Positions 38,321 to 47,639 of a stretch of DNA of 64,000 bases are shown here, in pieces; position 1 is the stretch's first letter, and each line of letters begins with the position of its first letter. Where the stretch lies: contig NZ_CP088273.1 of the NCBI RefSeq assembly GCF_020731415.2, positions 3,353,001 to 3,417,000 of the forward strand, in the 5' to 3' direction. Both the position numbers and the translations under genes were made by a program. The stretch is from Phyllobacterium sp. T1293. Lineage in GTDB: Bacteria; Pseudomonadota; Alphaproteobacteria; Rhizobiales; Rhizobiaceae. The notes under the pieces are model-generated. The model saw only the letters and a list, made by a program, of their open reading frames with translations. It was not told the DNA's origin and ran no database searches.

Positions 38321-38345
38321 AGGCCTGTTCAAAAAGAACAGGCCT
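38321..38345. terminator. bidirectional hairpin between LysR and HbpS-like genes
   Basis: Perfect 10-bp stem AGGCCTGTTC (38321-38330) / GAACAGGCCT (38336-38345) with loop AAAAA, located between convergent genes. Confidence 0.7.
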
Positions 38346-38349
38346 GAGA

Positions 38350-38787
38350 TCAGCCTTGGCCGCCGTCAGCGACGAAGCCAGCGGCTTCGATACCGGCGAT
38401 AGCGGCAATTTCATCATTATCGGATGTATCGCCGGTCACACCGACGGCGCCGAGGATTTCGCCCTTGGCATTCTTGATGAGAACACCGCCAGCAACCGGA
38501 ATGACGCGGCCACCGGATGCTGCAACCAGTCCTTCGACGAAATGCGGGCGGTCCTTGGCAAACTTCTCAACGGTGCGCGATCCCGTACCGATAGTCAGTC
38601 CGCCGAAAGCTTTGCCAAAAGCAATTTCAAAACGCAGCATGGAAGCGCCATCCTGCTTCTGGAAAGCCTTGAGATGGCCGCCTGCATCCAGCACTGCAAC
38701 GGAAAGCGGGCGCATCCCGGCTTCACTGCCTTTGGCGAGTGCAGTCTTGATAATTGTATTGGCTTTGGAAAGTGATAGCTGAGCCAT
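38350..38787 (-). CDS. GlcG/HbpS (heme-binding protein) family protein
   Basis: A 145-residue cytoplasmic protein. MAQLSLSKANTIIKTALAKGSE starts the domain, followed by PLSVAVLDAGGHLKAFQKQDGAS and GRVIPVAGGVLIKNAKGEILGAVGVTGDTSDNDE, the conserved glycine-rich core of the GlcG/HbpS (DUF336) fold. AGAGGA stands before the ATG at 38787; the ATG six codons earlier overlaps it. Family members bind heme or are encoded with glycolate or corrinoid genes; many are of unknown role. Nothing around it (efflux pump, phaR) fixes the function. Confidence 0.85.
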   Translation of the reverse strand: MAQLSLSKANTIIKTALAKGSEAGMRPLSVAVLDAGGHLKAFQKQDGASMLRFEIAFGKAFGGLTIGTGSRTVEKFAKDRPHFVEGLVAASGGRVIPVAGGVLIKNAKGEILGAVGVTGDTSDNDEIAAIAGIEAAGFVADGGQG

Positions 38788-38880
38788 AATATCCTCTTGG
38801 GTCATGCGTTGATTGTAGAATAGGCAAAGCCGATCCGCCGCGAGAGCCGGATGGTCAGTCGAAAACGGTTTTGGCCTTGA

Positions 38881-39492
38881 TTACTTGTCGAGAGAATCGA
38901 GCTTGCGCTGCATGGCAGCGATCTGTTCTTTCAGCTCGTCCAGTCCTGTGTCCTTCTTGGCGGTTTCGGCGGCAGGTGCTTCGTCAGCCTCGGCTGCTCC
39001 AGCCGTCTTGTTGAGCGGGAAAGGCGTGAACATGCGCATCGCGTGTTGCAGCATTTCCGTGTTGCGGCGGACTTGCTCTTCCACAAGCTTGACCGGCGCG
39101 CTGATGTCCATCATGTCAATGGGTGACTTGCCAAACGCGGTAGTCAGTTGCTCGCGCATACGCTCCTGCTCCTTGGCAAAGGCGCTCATCGACTGTTCGA
39201 GGAATGTCGGCAGTACCACCTGCATCTGGTCGCCATAATAGGCGATGAGCTGGCGCAGGAAGGGGATCGGCAACATGTTCTGCCCGTCCTTGTTTTCCAG
39301 TTCAAAGATGATCTGGGTCAGTACGGGATGGGTAATATCTTCGCCTGTCTTGGCGTCCTGAACGGTGAAATCCTCATTTCGCTTCACCATCTCGGCCAGA
39401 TCTTCCAACGTCACATAGGTGCTTGTGCCGGTGTTATAGAGGCGCCGGTTGGCATATTTTTTAATGACGATTTCGCCGGTTTTGGCTGCCAT
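38881..39492 (-). CDS. phaR: polyhydroxybutyrate synthesis regulator PhaR
   Basis: A 203-residue repressor that senses PHB granules and controls phasin and PHB genes. The N-terminal PHB/PHA accumulation DNA-binding domain is complete (IVIKKYANRRLYNTGTSTYVTLEDLAEMVK, residues ~8-37), then the FLRQLIAYYGDQMQVVLPTFLEQSM domain (about 78-102). The C-terminal tail is coiled-coil-like (LDELKEQIAAMQRKLDSLD). GGGGAG lies seven bases before the ATG at 39492. It is divergent from phaAB, the normal Rhizobiales arrangement. Confidence 0.95.
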   Translation of the reverse strand: MAAKTGEIVIKKYANRRLYNTGTSTYVTLEDLAEMVKRNEDFTVQDAKTGEDITHPVLTQIIFELENKDGQNMLPIPFLRQLIAYYGDQMQVVLPTFLEQSMSAFAKEQERMREQLTTAFGKSPIDMMDISAPVKLVEEQVRRNTEMLQHAMRMFTPFPLNKTAGAAEADEAPAAETAKKDTGLDELKEQIAAMQRKLDSLDK

Positions 39493-39581
39493 CTGAGAAC
39501 TCCCCAACTCATGTCATCAGACTCGAACGGTCCGAATTTGCGTGCCCGCTAACTCATATACATGCGAGGATAGGGGCAAAG

Positions 39582-39608
39582 TTGCACAATTCAAAGTGAT
39601 TTGTGCAG
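39582..39608. promoter_or_regulatory. candidate PhaR operator between phaR and phaA
   Basis: TTGCACAA (39582-39589) and TTGTGCAG (39601-39608) form an inverted repeat with one mismatch and an 11-base spacer, 90 bases before phaR and 155 before phaA. PhaR proteins are known to prefer TGC/GCA-rich dyads, so this is a reasonable autoregulatory site, but binding is inferred. Confidence 0.4.
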
Positions 39609-39624
39609 CGCATCCATCGCGTAG

Positions 39625-40947
<1,323 letters not shown>

Positions 40948-41079
40948 TCTGTAAAAATAAGCTCCGGTCCGGTGAAAATCGGACCGGTGTCTTGGCAGCA
41001 CTAAATTTCCGGACAGCTGCTCCGTCTCTTTTTCAACAACACTGACTTTGAAATCCAACATGCATTAGGGAGGGGAAAT

Positions 41080-41805
41080 ATGACCAAAACGGCAATCGTT
41101 ACGGGTGGAACACGTGGTATCGGCGCAGCCATATCCGTGGCTCTGAAAGCGGCAGGTTACAAGGTCGCGGCAAATTACGCTGGCAATGATGATGCGGCGA
41201 AGAAATTTACGGAGAAGACCGGCATTGCGACTTATAAGTGGGATGTTTCCAACTATGAGGAATGTGCGGCAGGTATCGCCAAGATCGAAGCGGATCTTGG
41301 TCCGGTTTCCGTACTGGTCAATAATGCGGGTATCACCCGCGATGCCATGTTCCACAAGATGACGCCGGGCCAGTGGGGCGAGGTGATCAATACCAATCTC
41401 ACCGGCCTCTTTAACATGACCCATCCTGTTTGGACGGGTATGCGCGACCGCAAATTCGGCCGGGTGATCAATATTTCCTCGATCAACGGTCAGAAAGGTC
41501 AGGCCGGACAGGCCAATTATTCCGCGGCTAAGGCGGGTGATATTGGCTTCACCAAGGCATTGGCGCAGGAAGGTGCTCGTGCGGGCATCACCGTTAATGC
41601 CATCTGCCCCGGCTATATCGGAACAGAAATGGTGCGGGCTATCGACGAGAAGGTTCTCAACGAGCGTATCATTCCGCAAATCCCGGTCGGTCGTCTGGGT
41701 GAACCGGAAGAAATCGCGCGCTGTGTCGTGTTCCTTGCTTCTGATGATGCGGGTTTCATCACAGGCTCGACACTATCAGCCAATGGCGGGCAGTATTTCA
41801 GCTGA
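41080..41805 (+). CDS. phaB: acetoacetyl-CoA reductase
   Basis: NADPH-dependent reduction of acetoacetyl-CoA to (R)-3-hydroxybutyryl-CoA, the PHB monomer. The 241-residue short-chain dehydrogenase carries TGGTRGIGAAISVALKAAG, NNAGITRDAMFHKMTPGQW, the Ser in INISSINGQKGQAGQ and YSAAKAGDIGFTKALAQE. These are PhaB-specific (NAGITRDxxFHKM). AGGGAGGGG lies before the ATG. It completes the phaAB pair; a terminator follows. No phaC gene is in the window. Confidence 0.96.
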   Translation: MTKTAIVTGGTRGIGAAISVALKAAGYKVAANYAGNDDAAKKFTEKTGIATYKWDVSNYEECAAGIAKIEADLGPVSVLVNNAGITRDAMFHKMTPGQWGEVINTNLTGLFNMTHPVWTGMRDRKFGRVINISSINGQKGQAGQANYSAAKAGDIGFTKALAQEGARAGITVNAICPGYIGTEMVRAIDEKVLNERIIPQIPVGRLGEPEEIARCVVFLASDDAGFITGSTLSANGGQYFS

Positions 41806-41824
41806 TCCGATGTTAAATCGAATG

Positions 41825-41854
41825 ACGCCGCAGGCTGGAGACAGTCTGCGGCGT
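41825..41854 (+). terminator. terminator of phaAB
   Basis: Perfect 9-bp stem ACGCCGCAG (41825-41833) / CTGCGGCGT (41846-41854), 12-base loop, followed by a T-rich run (TTCTATTTT). Confidence 0.65.
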
Positions 41855-41973
41855 TTCTATTTTCTGCGCCGGTGATTCCCGTTTCTACGATCAGAGGTTA
41901 ACGGTTTTGCCTGAATCTTGTCCTATTTCAGTTCACCATCAGAGGCGATTGGTGCGAGTCCCGCTCGAGTCGC

Positions 41974-42039
41974 ACTAGATGTAGCCGTGAACAAAACGGG
42001 AAAACGAGTAAAGCGCTGATTCGTCGCTGATTCGTTCTG
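41974..42039. repeat. 66-bp direct repeat, copy A
   Basis: Begins ACTAGATGTAGCCGTGAAC and ends with two tandem 11-mers of the form GCTGATTCGTY. It is matched by copy B exactly 282 bp downstream: the first 29 bases agree at 25 positions, the last 25 are identical, and the ~12-base middle differs although its length is the same. Confidence 0.85.
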
Positions 42040-42255
42040 GCTTTGATCGTAATGTTAACGGAAAAGGCCATTTGAGCCTTGCATAGCTTAACTAAGTGTA
42101 AGGAAATATTACTGTTTTCTTAATTCGACTAGAGACCAGCGCCATATGGTTGGACTTGCAAAGTCACGAAATTTCAAAGGTTAATACGGGAACGCAGATT
42201 CAAGGGATTCTCACGATCATCGATTCAGCATCTTGTACGACTCTCGTCGTAGAAA

Positions 42256-42321
42256 ACTAGATATGGCCGTGAACAAAGCAGGAATCTGGTCCTATAGCTG
42301 ATTCGTCGCTGATTCGTTCTG
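42256..42321. repeat. 66-bp direct repeat, copy B
   Basis: Begins ACTAGATATGGCCGTGAAC and ends with the same tandem GCTGATTCGTY 11-mers as copy A. It carries an additional GAATC at 42282 in the variable middle. A small dyad (TACGAC..GTCGTA) lies just before it, as a different dyad does before copy A. Confidence 0.85.
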
Positions 42322-42488
42322 CTCGCGTTCTATTTCTTAATGGAACACTCCGTGAATCGGTTCGCAATTGTTTATCTTGAGGTCGCCGCATACTTTCTGT
42401 CTGATACCGATAATGCTATCGGATAGTGCATGCCCGGCATGCCTTGCTGGTTTTGGTAAGGCCGTCGTGCCGGTGTTGGATATTTTTG

Positions 42489-45400
42489 ATGAACCTTATG
42501 CCTACCCCCGAACTTCCTCTGATCCTGAGCGGTCGTGACGTCACCGCCGTTCTGGGGCCGACGAACACGGGCAAGACTCACCTCGCCATTGAGCGGATGC
42601 TGGCGCACCAGACAGGCATGATTGGCCTGCCACTGCGCCTGCTGGCGCGCGAAGTCTATAATCGTGTGGCCGAACGGGTCGGGCTTGCCAATGTTGCGCT
42701 GATAACAGGCGAAGAAAAGATTCAGCCACCCGGCGCGCGTTATGCGGTTTGTACTGTCGAGGCGATGCCACGTCAGACCGATGTGGACTTCGTTGCCATT
42801 GATGAAGTTCAGCTCGCCAATGATCTTGAACGCGGCCATATCTTTACAGACCGCATCCTGCATCTGCGTGGGCGTCAGGAAACGCTGCTGCTGGGCGCGG
42901 CAACCATGCGCGGCATACTGGAAAAGCTGCTGCGCGGCATTTCCGTCGTCACCCGTCCGCGCCTGTCCAATCTCGCCTATGCGGGCTCCAAGAAAATCAC
43001 ACGCCTGCCACCGCGCACGGCCATCGTCGCCTTTGCTGCCGATGAAGTCTATTCCATCGCCGAACTGATCCGCCGCCAGAATGGTGGCGCGGCTGTGGTT
43101 ATGGGGGCTTTGAGCCCGCGCACCCGCAATGCGCAGGTGGACCTCTATCAATCGGGCGATGTGGATTATCTGGTGGCGACCGATGCGATTGGCATGGGGC
43201 TCAATCTCGACGTTGATCATGTCGCTTTCGCACAGGACCGCAAATTTGACGGTTATCAGTTCCGCGATCTGTCGCCGGGCGAAATTGGCCAGATTGCCGG
43301 GCGTGCCGGTCGGCATTTGCGCGATGGTACATTTGGCGTCACCGGGCAGGTCTCCGGTTTTTCCGAAGAGCTGGTACAGCGGGTGGAATCGCACAATTTC
43401 GATTCGGTCAAGATTTTGCAGTGGCGCACGGCACGGTTTGACTTTTCCAGTATCGATGCATTGAAGCGGTCGATTGATACGCCCGCACCGGTTGAGGGAC
43501 TGACGCGCGCACTACCTGCGGTGGATCAGCAGGCGCTCGAATATCTGTCAAAAGACCCTGATATTGCCCCGCTGGCCAATACGCCGGAACGGGTGGCATT
43601 GCTTTGGGATGTCTGCGCCTTGCCGGACTACCGGAAAATTGCGCCTGCTCAGCACGCCGATATCATCGCATCGATCTATACAGACCTCGTGAAACATGGT
43701 CATGTCAACGAAACCTACATGGGCGAACAGGTACATCGGGCTGATACGACCGATGGTGATATTGATGCTTTGTCGCGAAGGATCGCCCAGATCAGAACCT
43801 GGACTTTTGTGTCTCATCGGCCCGGATGGCTGGCAGATCAGGCACATTGGCAAGAAAAGACGCGTGAAATTGAGGACAGATTATCAGATGCACTGCATGA
43901 ACGGTTGACGAAACGCTTCGTAGACCGCAGGACAAGCGTGCTTATGAGGCGCCTGAGAGAGAATACAATGCTAGAAGCCGAAATTAGCCCTGCCGGGGAC
44001 GTTGTTGTCGAAGGGCACCATGTTGGACGTTTGGATGGATTCCGTTTTACGACGGACAGCCAGATTGATGGAACCGATGCAAAAGCCGTGAAGGCCGCTG
44101 CACAGAAAGCCTTGGCGACAGAGTTCGACAATCGCGCCGAGCGCTTTGCCGCCTCCGCGAATGGCGATTTTGCTCTTGCCTCGGATGGGACGTTGCGCTG
44201 GATTGGCGCGCCTGTTGCCTCCGTGGTCTCGGGCGAACAGCCATTGAAGCCCCGCGCGGTGCTTCTGGCCGATGAGCAGTTGACGGGACCGGCACGCGAC
44301 AAGGTTGCTGCGCGTGTTGACCGCTTCCTTGCCCATCATGTGGATACGGTTCTCAAACCGCTGGTCGATCTTGCCAATGCCGATGCGCTGGTGGGGATCA
44401 CGCGGGGACTGGCGTTTCAGCTGGTTGAAAACTTTGGCGTGTTGCAGCGCCGGGATGTGGCCGAGGACGTTCGCGGTCTCGATCAGGATTCGCGCGCAGC
44501 GCTCCGCCGTCTTGGCGTGCGCTTCGGTGCCTATCATGTTTTCCTGCCTGCCTTGCTCAAGCCTGCGCCCGCGGGTCTTCTGACGCTGCTATGGGCGCTC
44601 AAGGAAGATGCCAAGGATCGTCCGGGTTACGGCGATGTCGTGCAGGTGCTTTCCGCAGGTCGCACGTCGGTTGTAACCGATCCTGCTTTCGATCCATCCT
44701 TTTACCGCCTTGGCGGGTACAGGCTGCTCGGACGGCGCGCAGTGCGCATCGATATTCTCGAGCGTCTGGCTGATCTTATCCGTCCGGCACTGGCGTGGAA
44801 GCCGGGTGTGGGAACACGGCCCGATGGCGCTTATGATGGCACCCGTTTTGTCGTTACGCCTGCGATGATGTCCATTCTCGGTGCAACTGCCGACGATATG
44901 GAAGAAATCCTGAAGAATCTTGGCTATCGCTCGGAAGCAACCGATGCGACCGTGGTATCCGCCAAGGTTGCCGAGCTTGATGCGGTGGCCCAGACAACTG
45001 CACCGCAGGAAACGGCAAAAGTTGCGTCAACCACTCCAGCAGCTGAACCGGTCGGCGATCCGATTGTCAAACCAGTGGTTGAGGCTGTGGAAGCGGTTGC
45101 GGTGGCGGTAGCAGAAGAAGCATCCGCGCCTGTTGCTGAAACTGCGGCAGCTCCTGCAGTTGCGGAAGAGGCTCCCAAGCCTGTTCTTCTCTGGCGTCAG
45201 GCTCCCCGCTTTGAAGGCCGCCACAACAACAATAATCGCCGTTCGCAGGGTGCGCGTGAGAATCAGCGTGAGCCGCAGGCTCGCAATGGCAACGCACCGG
45301 GTGAAGAGCGCCAAGGTCGCCCGAACCGCAATGCCGGTCCGCAGGGCGAGCAGCGCGGCGAGCGCAGGGATTTCCGTGGCAAGGGCGGCAAGCCTGTTGG

Positions 45401-45551
45401 AGCTGACCGCTTCAAACAGGATGGCGGCAAGCCATCCGGTAAACCTCAGCAGCACGGTAAGCGGCCGGAACATGAAGAGCGGCCGGTCAAGATCGACATG
45501 GACTCCCCCTTCGCCAAATTGCTGGCGTTGAAGGAGCAGATGAAAAAGTGA
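42489..45551 (+). CDS. Suv3-like DExH-box helicase with disordered RNA-binding tail
   Basis: A 1020-residue superfamily 2 helicase related to mitochondrial Suv3. Walker A GPTNTGKTHLA (Lys 29), DEVQ box AIDEVQLAND, ATDAIGMGLNLDVD and IGQIAGRAGRH (motif VI) lie in the first ~280 residues; Suv3-type C-terminal regions follow. Residues from about 820 form an acidic Ala/Val/Glu segment, and from about 910 an Arg/Asn/Gly-rich tail (HNNNNRRSQGARENQ) ending in the conserved DSPFAKLLALKEQMKK. I start at ATG 42489; ATG 42498 is equally possible. It should unwind RNA, perhaps with a ribonuclease. The next gene is an S4 RNA-binding protein 14 bases away. Confidence 0.9.
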   Translation: MNLMPTPELPLILSGRDVTAVLGPTNTGKTHLAIERMLAHQTGMIGLPLRLLAREVYNRVAERVGLANVALITGEEKIQPPGARYAVCTVEAMPRQTDVDFVAIDEVQLANDLERGHIFTDRILHLRGRQETLLLGAATMRGILEKLLRGISVVTRPRLSNLAYAGSKKITRLPPRTAIVAFAADEVYSIAELIRRQNGGAAVVMGALSPRTRNAQVDLYQSGDVDYLVATDAIGMGLNLDVDHVAFAQDRKFDGYQFRDLSPGEIGQIAGRAGRHLRDGTFGVTGQVSGFSEELVQRVESHNFDSVKILQWRTARFDFSSIDALKRSIDTPAPVEGLTRALPAVDQQALEYLSKDPDIAPLANTPERVALLWDVCALPDYRKIAPAQHADIIASIYTDLVKHGHVNETYMGEQVHRADTTDGDIDALSRRIAQIRTWTFVSHRPGWLADQAHWQEKTREIEDRLSDALHERLTKRFVDRRTSVLMRRLRENTMLEAEISPAGDVVVEGHHVGRLDGFRFTTDSQIDGTDAKAVKAAAQKALATEFDNRAERFAASANGDFALASDGTLRWIGAPVASVVSGEQPLKPRAVLLADEQLTGPARDKVAARVDRFLAHHVDTVLKPLVDLANADALVGITRGLAFQLVENFGVLQRRDVAEDVRGLDQDSRAALRRLGVRFGAYHVFLPALLKPAPAGLLTLLWALKEDAKDRPGYGDVVQVLSAGRTSVVTDPAFDPSFYRLGGYRLLGRRAVRIDILERLADLIRPALAWKPGVGTRPDGAYDGTRFVVTPAMMSILGATADDMEEILKNLGYRSEATDATVVSAKVAELDAVAQTTAPQETAKVASTTPAAEPVGDPIVKPVVEAVEAVAVAVAEEASAPVAETAAAPAVAEEAPKPVLLWRQAPRFEGRHNNNNRRSQGARENQREPQARNGNAPGEERQGRPNRNAGPQGEQRGERRDFRGKGGKPVGADRFKQDGGKPSGKPQQHGKRPEHEERPVKIDMDSPFAKLLALKEQMKK

Positions 45552-45565
45552 GGTTTTGCCTCTAA

Positions 45566-45970
45566 ATGACGGGAACGGACCGGCAGCGCGTCGACAAGTG
45601 GCTGTTTTTTGCACGGGTGGTTAAATCCCGTTCCCTGGCGGCAAAACTGGCATCGGGCGGGAATGTCCGGGTCAATAAGGACAAGATCGATCAGCCATCA
45701 CACGGGGTCAAACCTGGTGATGTGCTGACAATCACCCTGGACAGACGCATCCTCATCTACAAGGTGCTCTCGGGTGGCACACGGCGCGGCCCGGCTGAAG
45801 AGGCCCGAACGCTGTATGAGGATATTTCTCCACCACCTCCACCCAAAGATGCGCTGAGCCGCCTTGATACTTTGCCGCGGCGTGATGCGGGCAGTGGCCG
45901 CCCTACGAAGCGCGAGCGACGGGAAGTCGACAGGCTGATGCTGGGCCGGAACGAAGAGCCGGAAGATTAG
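45566..45970 (+). CDS. S4-domain RNA-binding protein (Hsp15-like)
   Basis: A 134-residue protein. The S4 fold occupies about residues 8-70 (QRVDKWLFFARVVKSRSLAAKLASGGNVRVNKDKIDQPSHGVKPGDVLTI), like Hsp15/HslR, which binds free 50S subunits carrying nascent chains. The C-terminal half is Pro-rich then basic (PPPPPKDALSRLD, RPTKRERREVDRL), common in alphaproteobacterial members. It begins 14 bases after the helicase and is probably cotranscribed, forming an RNA-handling pair. Confidence 0.88.
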   Translation: MTGTDRQRVDKWLFFARVVKSRSLAAKLASGGNVRVNKDKIDQPSHGVKPGDVLTITLDRRILIYKVLSGGTRRGPAEEARTLYEDISPPPPPKDALSRLDTLPRRDAGSGRPTKRERREVDRLMLGRNEEPED

Positions 45971-46282
45971 TTTGCGACAAAAAATGCGGGAATATCGAAA
46001 TTCTCTCCCAATTCGTCGGCGGGGCTAAAATAATATTTCCAGAATACCTATATTAGGAGGCAATGGTTGCTTGTCGGCGGGTCATCGCGATGCGATGAAT
46101 GGCACTCTGCGGACTTGAACATTGGCTCATGTCCTGATGTGATGAAGACAATCCTTTGCACGTCGAGATTTTTCGGGCCGCGTTCTGGTGCCGCAGTCCG
46201 TTCTTCCCCTCTTGTCAGCCCGGTGCCAAATCGTTACCTCAACCGCTGACACACTGACTATGGTGTCTTCAGGAGCCAGTAA
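45971..46282. other. intergenic region before fdxA
   Basis: A 312-base gap. AGGAGGCA followed by ATG at about 46063 opens a frame of only 11 codons, too short to call. I see no tRNA, terminator or clear promoter. The fdxA ribosome site (CAGGAGCC) is at the right end. Confidence 0.4.
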
Positions 46283-46621
46283 ATGACATATGTTGTGACC
46301 GACAATTGCATCCGCTGTAAGTATATGGATTGCGTTGAGGTCTGTCCGGTCGATTGTTTTTACGAAGGTGAGAACATGCTCGTCATCCATCCGGATGAGT
46401 GCATCGACTGTGGCGTTTGTGAACCGGAATGCCCCGCCGAAGCCATCAAGCCGGACACTGAGCCGGGGCTCGACAGCTGGTTGCAGCTGAATTCGGAATA
46501 TGCGGAAAAGTGGCCAAATATTTCGGCGAAGAAAGATGCGCCTGACGACGCCAAGGAAATGGACGGTGTAACCGGTAAACTGGAGAAGTATTTCTCACCG
46601 GAGCCAGGCGAAGGCGACTAG
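46283..46621 (+). CDS. fdxA: seven-iron ferredoxin
   Basis: A 112-residue [3Fe-4S][4Fe-4S] ferredoxin for cytoplasmic electron transfer. Cysteines follow the FdxA pattern: [23 protein letters not shown] (residues ~8-30) then [18 protein letters not shown] (about 38-55). The ~55-residue C-terminal tail ([30 protein letters not shown]) is the helical extension of the 7-Fe type. GGAGCC precedes the ATG. Ferredoxin next to carD is the conserved Rhizobiales arrangement. Confidence 0.95.
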   Translation: MTYVVTDNCIRCKYMDCVEVCPVDCFYEGENMLVIHPDECIDCGVCEPECPAEAIKPDTEPGLDSWLQLNSEYAEKWPNISAKKDAPDDAKEMDGVTGKLEKYFSPEPGEGD

Positions 46622-46982
46622 ACCTGTTCAAAGTGCCATGCTTGCCCGCAAGACTGATTTGCCCTGAAAATCAAGACTTGCAATACGTTTAATTTGAGCA
46701 TGTGCAGCAAAAAGTTGATTCTGATCACTTTTCGTGTTATGGTCTGTCGATATGTTGATCATTGGACGTCAATTTCGTGGCGCTAAAGCATAAATCACCA
46801 ATCGGCTAGATTTTTTCCGGACTTAACAGTTCAGGTTGAGGTTATTTGGTTGTGACCTGTCCTGCTGTTTGGTCTGGATTGCTTTGCGCGACATTATTGA
46901 CGGCCGACAAACCGGGTTCCGGTTTCCAGTGATTGGTTTAACCGGTGCGTTTTGCCGGGCGCAGCAGGGAGTAATGAAGCGC
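46622..46982 (+). promoter_or_regulatory. long leader region of carD with candidate promoter
   Basis: A 361-base gap. TTGATT (46715-46720) and TATGGT (46738-46743), 17 bases apart, form a plausible promoter for carD about 240 bases before its start, which would give a long untranslated leader. A frame is open through the leader in phase with carD, but it lacks the character of a protein domain. No hairpin strong enough to name a riboswitch was seen. Confidence 0.35.
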
Positions 46983-47588
46983 ATGACAGCAGTTCCGCAG
47001 AAAAAGACCGCCCAGCGTATCGGATTCAAAACGGGCGAGTTTATTGTATATCCGGCTCATGGTGTAGGACAGATCGTCAATATTGAAGAACAGGAAGTTG
47101 CAGGCCACAAGCTTGAGCTTTTTGTCATTGACTTTCAAAAAGATAAGATGCGCTTGAAAGTACCGGTCGCAAAAGCAACCGCCATTGGTATGCGCAAGCT
47201 CTCCGAGACAGATTATGTTGAACGTGCTCTGAAGGTCGTTCAGGGACGTGCCCGTATCAAGCGCACCATGTGGTCCCGCCGCGCGCAGGAATATGATGCG
47301 AAGATCAACTCGGGCGACCTGATTTCAATTTCAGAAGTTGTTCGCGATCTTTTCCGTGCCGACAACCAGCCGGAGCAGTCCTATTCCGAACGCCAGCTTT
47401 ATGAAGCAGCACTCGACCGCATGGCTCGTGAAATTTCCGCCGTCAACAAGATGTCGGAAACCGAAGCTGTCCGTTTGATTGAAGTCAATCTCGCCAAAGG
47501 TCCCAAGCGCGGCGCGAAGACTGATGAGGCTGAAGCAGAGGCTGATGCGGACGTTTCCGTGGAAGACGAGCAGGAAGAAGCCGCATAA
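46983..47588 (+). CDS. carD: CarD-family transcriptional regulator
   Basis: A 201-residue RNA polymerase-binding protein that stabilises open complexes, important at rRNA and stress promoters. The N-terminal RNAP-interaction (Tudor-like) domain reads IGFKTGEFIVYPAHGVGQIVNIEEQEVAGHKLELFVIDFQKDKMRLKVPV (residues ~12-60). The helical DNA-binding part includes MWSRRAQEYDAKINSGDLISISEVVRDLF and SERQLYEAALDRMAREISAV. The tail is acidic. ATG 46983 is preferred; ATG 46974 is too close to the AGGGAG site. A bidirectional terminator follows. Confidence 0.93.
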   Translation: MTAVPQKKTAQRIGFKTGEFIVYPAHGVGQIVNIEEQEVAGHKLELFVIDFQKDKMRLKVPVAKATAIGMRKLSETDYVERALKVVQGRARIKRTMWSRRAQEYDAKINSGDLISISEVVRDLFRADNQPEQSYSERQLYEAALDRMAREISAVNKMSETEAVRLIEVNLAKGPKRGAKTDEAEAEADADVSVEDEQEEAA

Positions 47589-47610
47589 GAGCGGGTTCAT
47601 CTATTTCAAC

Positions 47611-47637
47611 AAAAAGCCCGGTTTTACCGGGCTTTTT
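47611..47637. terminator. bidirectional terminator between carD and the M48 peptidase gene
   Basis: Stem AAAAAGCCCGGT / ACCGGGCTTTTTT with a 3-base loop; A-run on one side and T-run on the other serve both strands. Confidence 0.92.
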
Positions 47638-47639
47638 TG

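Larger units (their letters stand above)
41874..42358. other. dense cluster of GANTC (CcrM methylation) sites in a non-coding region
   Basis: The 683-base gap between phaB and the helicase gene has no credible gene. Within 485 bases of it I count 14 GANTC sites, starting at 41874, 41913, 41956, 41967, 42018, 42029, 42197, 42206, 42222, 42239, 42282, 42300, 42311 and 42354. About two would be expected by chance. Three pairs are exactly 11 bp apart and three intervals are 43 bp. Two sites fall in the dyad GTGCGA..TCGCAC (41953-41976) and one in TACGAC..GTCGTA (42237-42252). GANTC is the target of the alphaproteobacterial cell-cycle methylase CcrM. Function unknown. Confidence 0.8.

Noticed and set aside
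42085..42110. Possible CtrA site (TTAA-N7-TTAA-like) in the GANTC-rich gap
   Set aside because: TTAACTAAGTGTAAG matches only one half well; several isolated TTAA or GTTAAC motifs nearby are not spaced as the consensus requires.
42372..43394. 340-codon minus-strand frame at the start of the helicase gene
   Set aside because: Antisense to the conserved helicase motifs; no start signal.
46063..46098. AGGAGG followed by ATG in the fdxA upstream gap
   Set aside because: The frame ends after 11 codons; a leader peptide cannot be excluded, but nothing (repeated codons, attenuator) supports it.
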